Shown piece by piece: positions 6,423-6,720 of a DNA stretch of 6,720 nucleotides (its first letter is position 1; the number at the start of each line of letters is the position of its first letter). Both the position numbers and the translations under genes were made by a program. Source of the DNA: JAVVUJ01 sp964461765 (GTDB lineage Bacteria > Bacillota > Clostridia > Peptostreptococcales > Anaerovoracaceae); assembly GCA_964461765.1 (NCBI GenBank), contig CAYWVS010000106.1, positions 1 through 6,720 of the forward strand. The letters run 5' to 3'. A model generated the notes under the pieces. That model searched no databases. It was not told where the DNA came from and was given only the letters and a program-made list of their open reading frames with translations.

Positions 6423-6435
6423 TTTCTTCTGTCAA
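6407..6435 (-). promoter_or_regulatory. Sigma-A promoter with extended -10 for the EamA-like gene
   Basis: On the minus strand a perfect -35 TTGACA (6430-6435) is followed by a 17-bp spacer and the -10 TAATAT (6407-6412), preceded by TG at the extended -10 position (TGATAATAT). The expected start of transcription is near 6400, giving a leader of about 45 bases before the ATG at 6355. This is the best promoter in the window. Confidence 0.8.
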
Positions 6436-6720
6436 ATATAAAATTTAAATCAAAAAATTTAAAACTACATTTAATAAAAATATTTTATTAAATAATTCAA
6501 TGACAATATTTTTTAAATGATAACATCTTTCAAATACTTCATTGAAATATCTTATTATATACCTTATTGATAATATCTTTTAAATACTTTAATTTATATC
6601 AATTATCTTCTAAAAAATGGAAAATTTAATTTATTCATTATTATTTCAACCTTTTTCAATTTCTTTACCAAATTCTTCTTGTTAATGCAGTGTATTTTGG
6701 TGCGATATATATACTGTGAG
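6436..6720. other. Very AT-rich gene-free stretch at the right edge
   Basis: I see no gene with start and ribosome-binding site on either strand. One minus-strand frame is open from the window edge at about 6719 to a stop near 6609, some 36 codons; it could be the tail of a gene beyond the edge, but the peptide is not recognisable. Besides the 11-bp inverted repeat there is a 21-bp direct repeat (6519-6539 and 6569-6589, three mismatches, 50 bp apart) with a shorter cousin at 6502-6518. Confidence 0.5.
6469..6493. repeat. Perfect 11-bp all-A/T inverted repeat
   Basis: ATTTAATAAAA (6469-6479) and TTTTATTAAAT (6483-6493) are exact reverse complements with a 3-base loop. The repeat lies about 34 bp upstream of the EamA promoter -35. 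With no G or C the hairpin would be weak, and no T-run typical of a terminator follows. Confidence 0.6.

Noticed and set aside
6616..6684. 22-codon plus-strand frame starting ATGGAAAAT
   Set aside because: No ribosome-binding site precedes it and the peptide has no recognisable feature.

Overview
The window is AT-rich DNA, and every gene in it lies on the minus strand. Purine-rich ribosome-binding sites (AAGGAG, GGAG), sigma-A-type promoter hexamers, a lipoteichoic-acid-synthase-like enzyme and a streptococcal-type stand-alone CoaB all point to a low-GC Gram-positive bacterium. A clostridial Firmicute is most likely; I cannot name the genus.

Layout in the direction of transcription, from high to low coordinates. 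(1) 6436-6720 is extremely AT-rich DNA with no gene I can support; it holds an 11-bp all-A/T inverted repeat and loose direct repeats. (2) A sigma-A promoter with an extended -10 (6407-6435), overlapped by a perfect 7-bp dyad, drives a one-repeat EamA-type membrane protein (5933-6355). (3) A 408-bp gene-free stretch (5525-5932) carries two sets of direct repeats, the clearest being three 33-bp tandem copies. (4) A tight gene cluster follows: an ABC-F ATPase of the YkpA/YbiT type (3932-5524), 21 bp, a stand-alone phosphopantothenate--cysteine ligase (coaB, 3167-3910), a 14-bp overlap, and a membrane-anchored GH26-like glycosidase (1588-3180, TTG start). (5) A probable terminator hairpin (1501-1537) lies beyond it. 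(6) A second promoter (1412-1440) drives an LtaS-family sulfatase-fold membrane enzyme, whose C-terminal part is cut off by the left edge.

Functionally the window mixes translation (ABC-F), coenzyme A synthesis (CoaB) and the cell surface (GH26-like enzyme, LtaS-like enzyme). The close packing of ABC-F, coaB and the glycosidase suggests co-transcription, but I see no obvious biochemical link between them. The most striking points are: the ABC-F protein has one composite ATP site with all key motifs intact and the other degenerate in Walker A, Walker B (Glu to Gln) and signature; CoaB has Met where the family usually has Arg in its substrate motif; the ABC-F leader holds a 33-bp triplicate inside a 90-codon stop-free frame with no start codon; and the EamA gene has a candidate operator over its promoter. 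I did not find a clear new multi-gene system.
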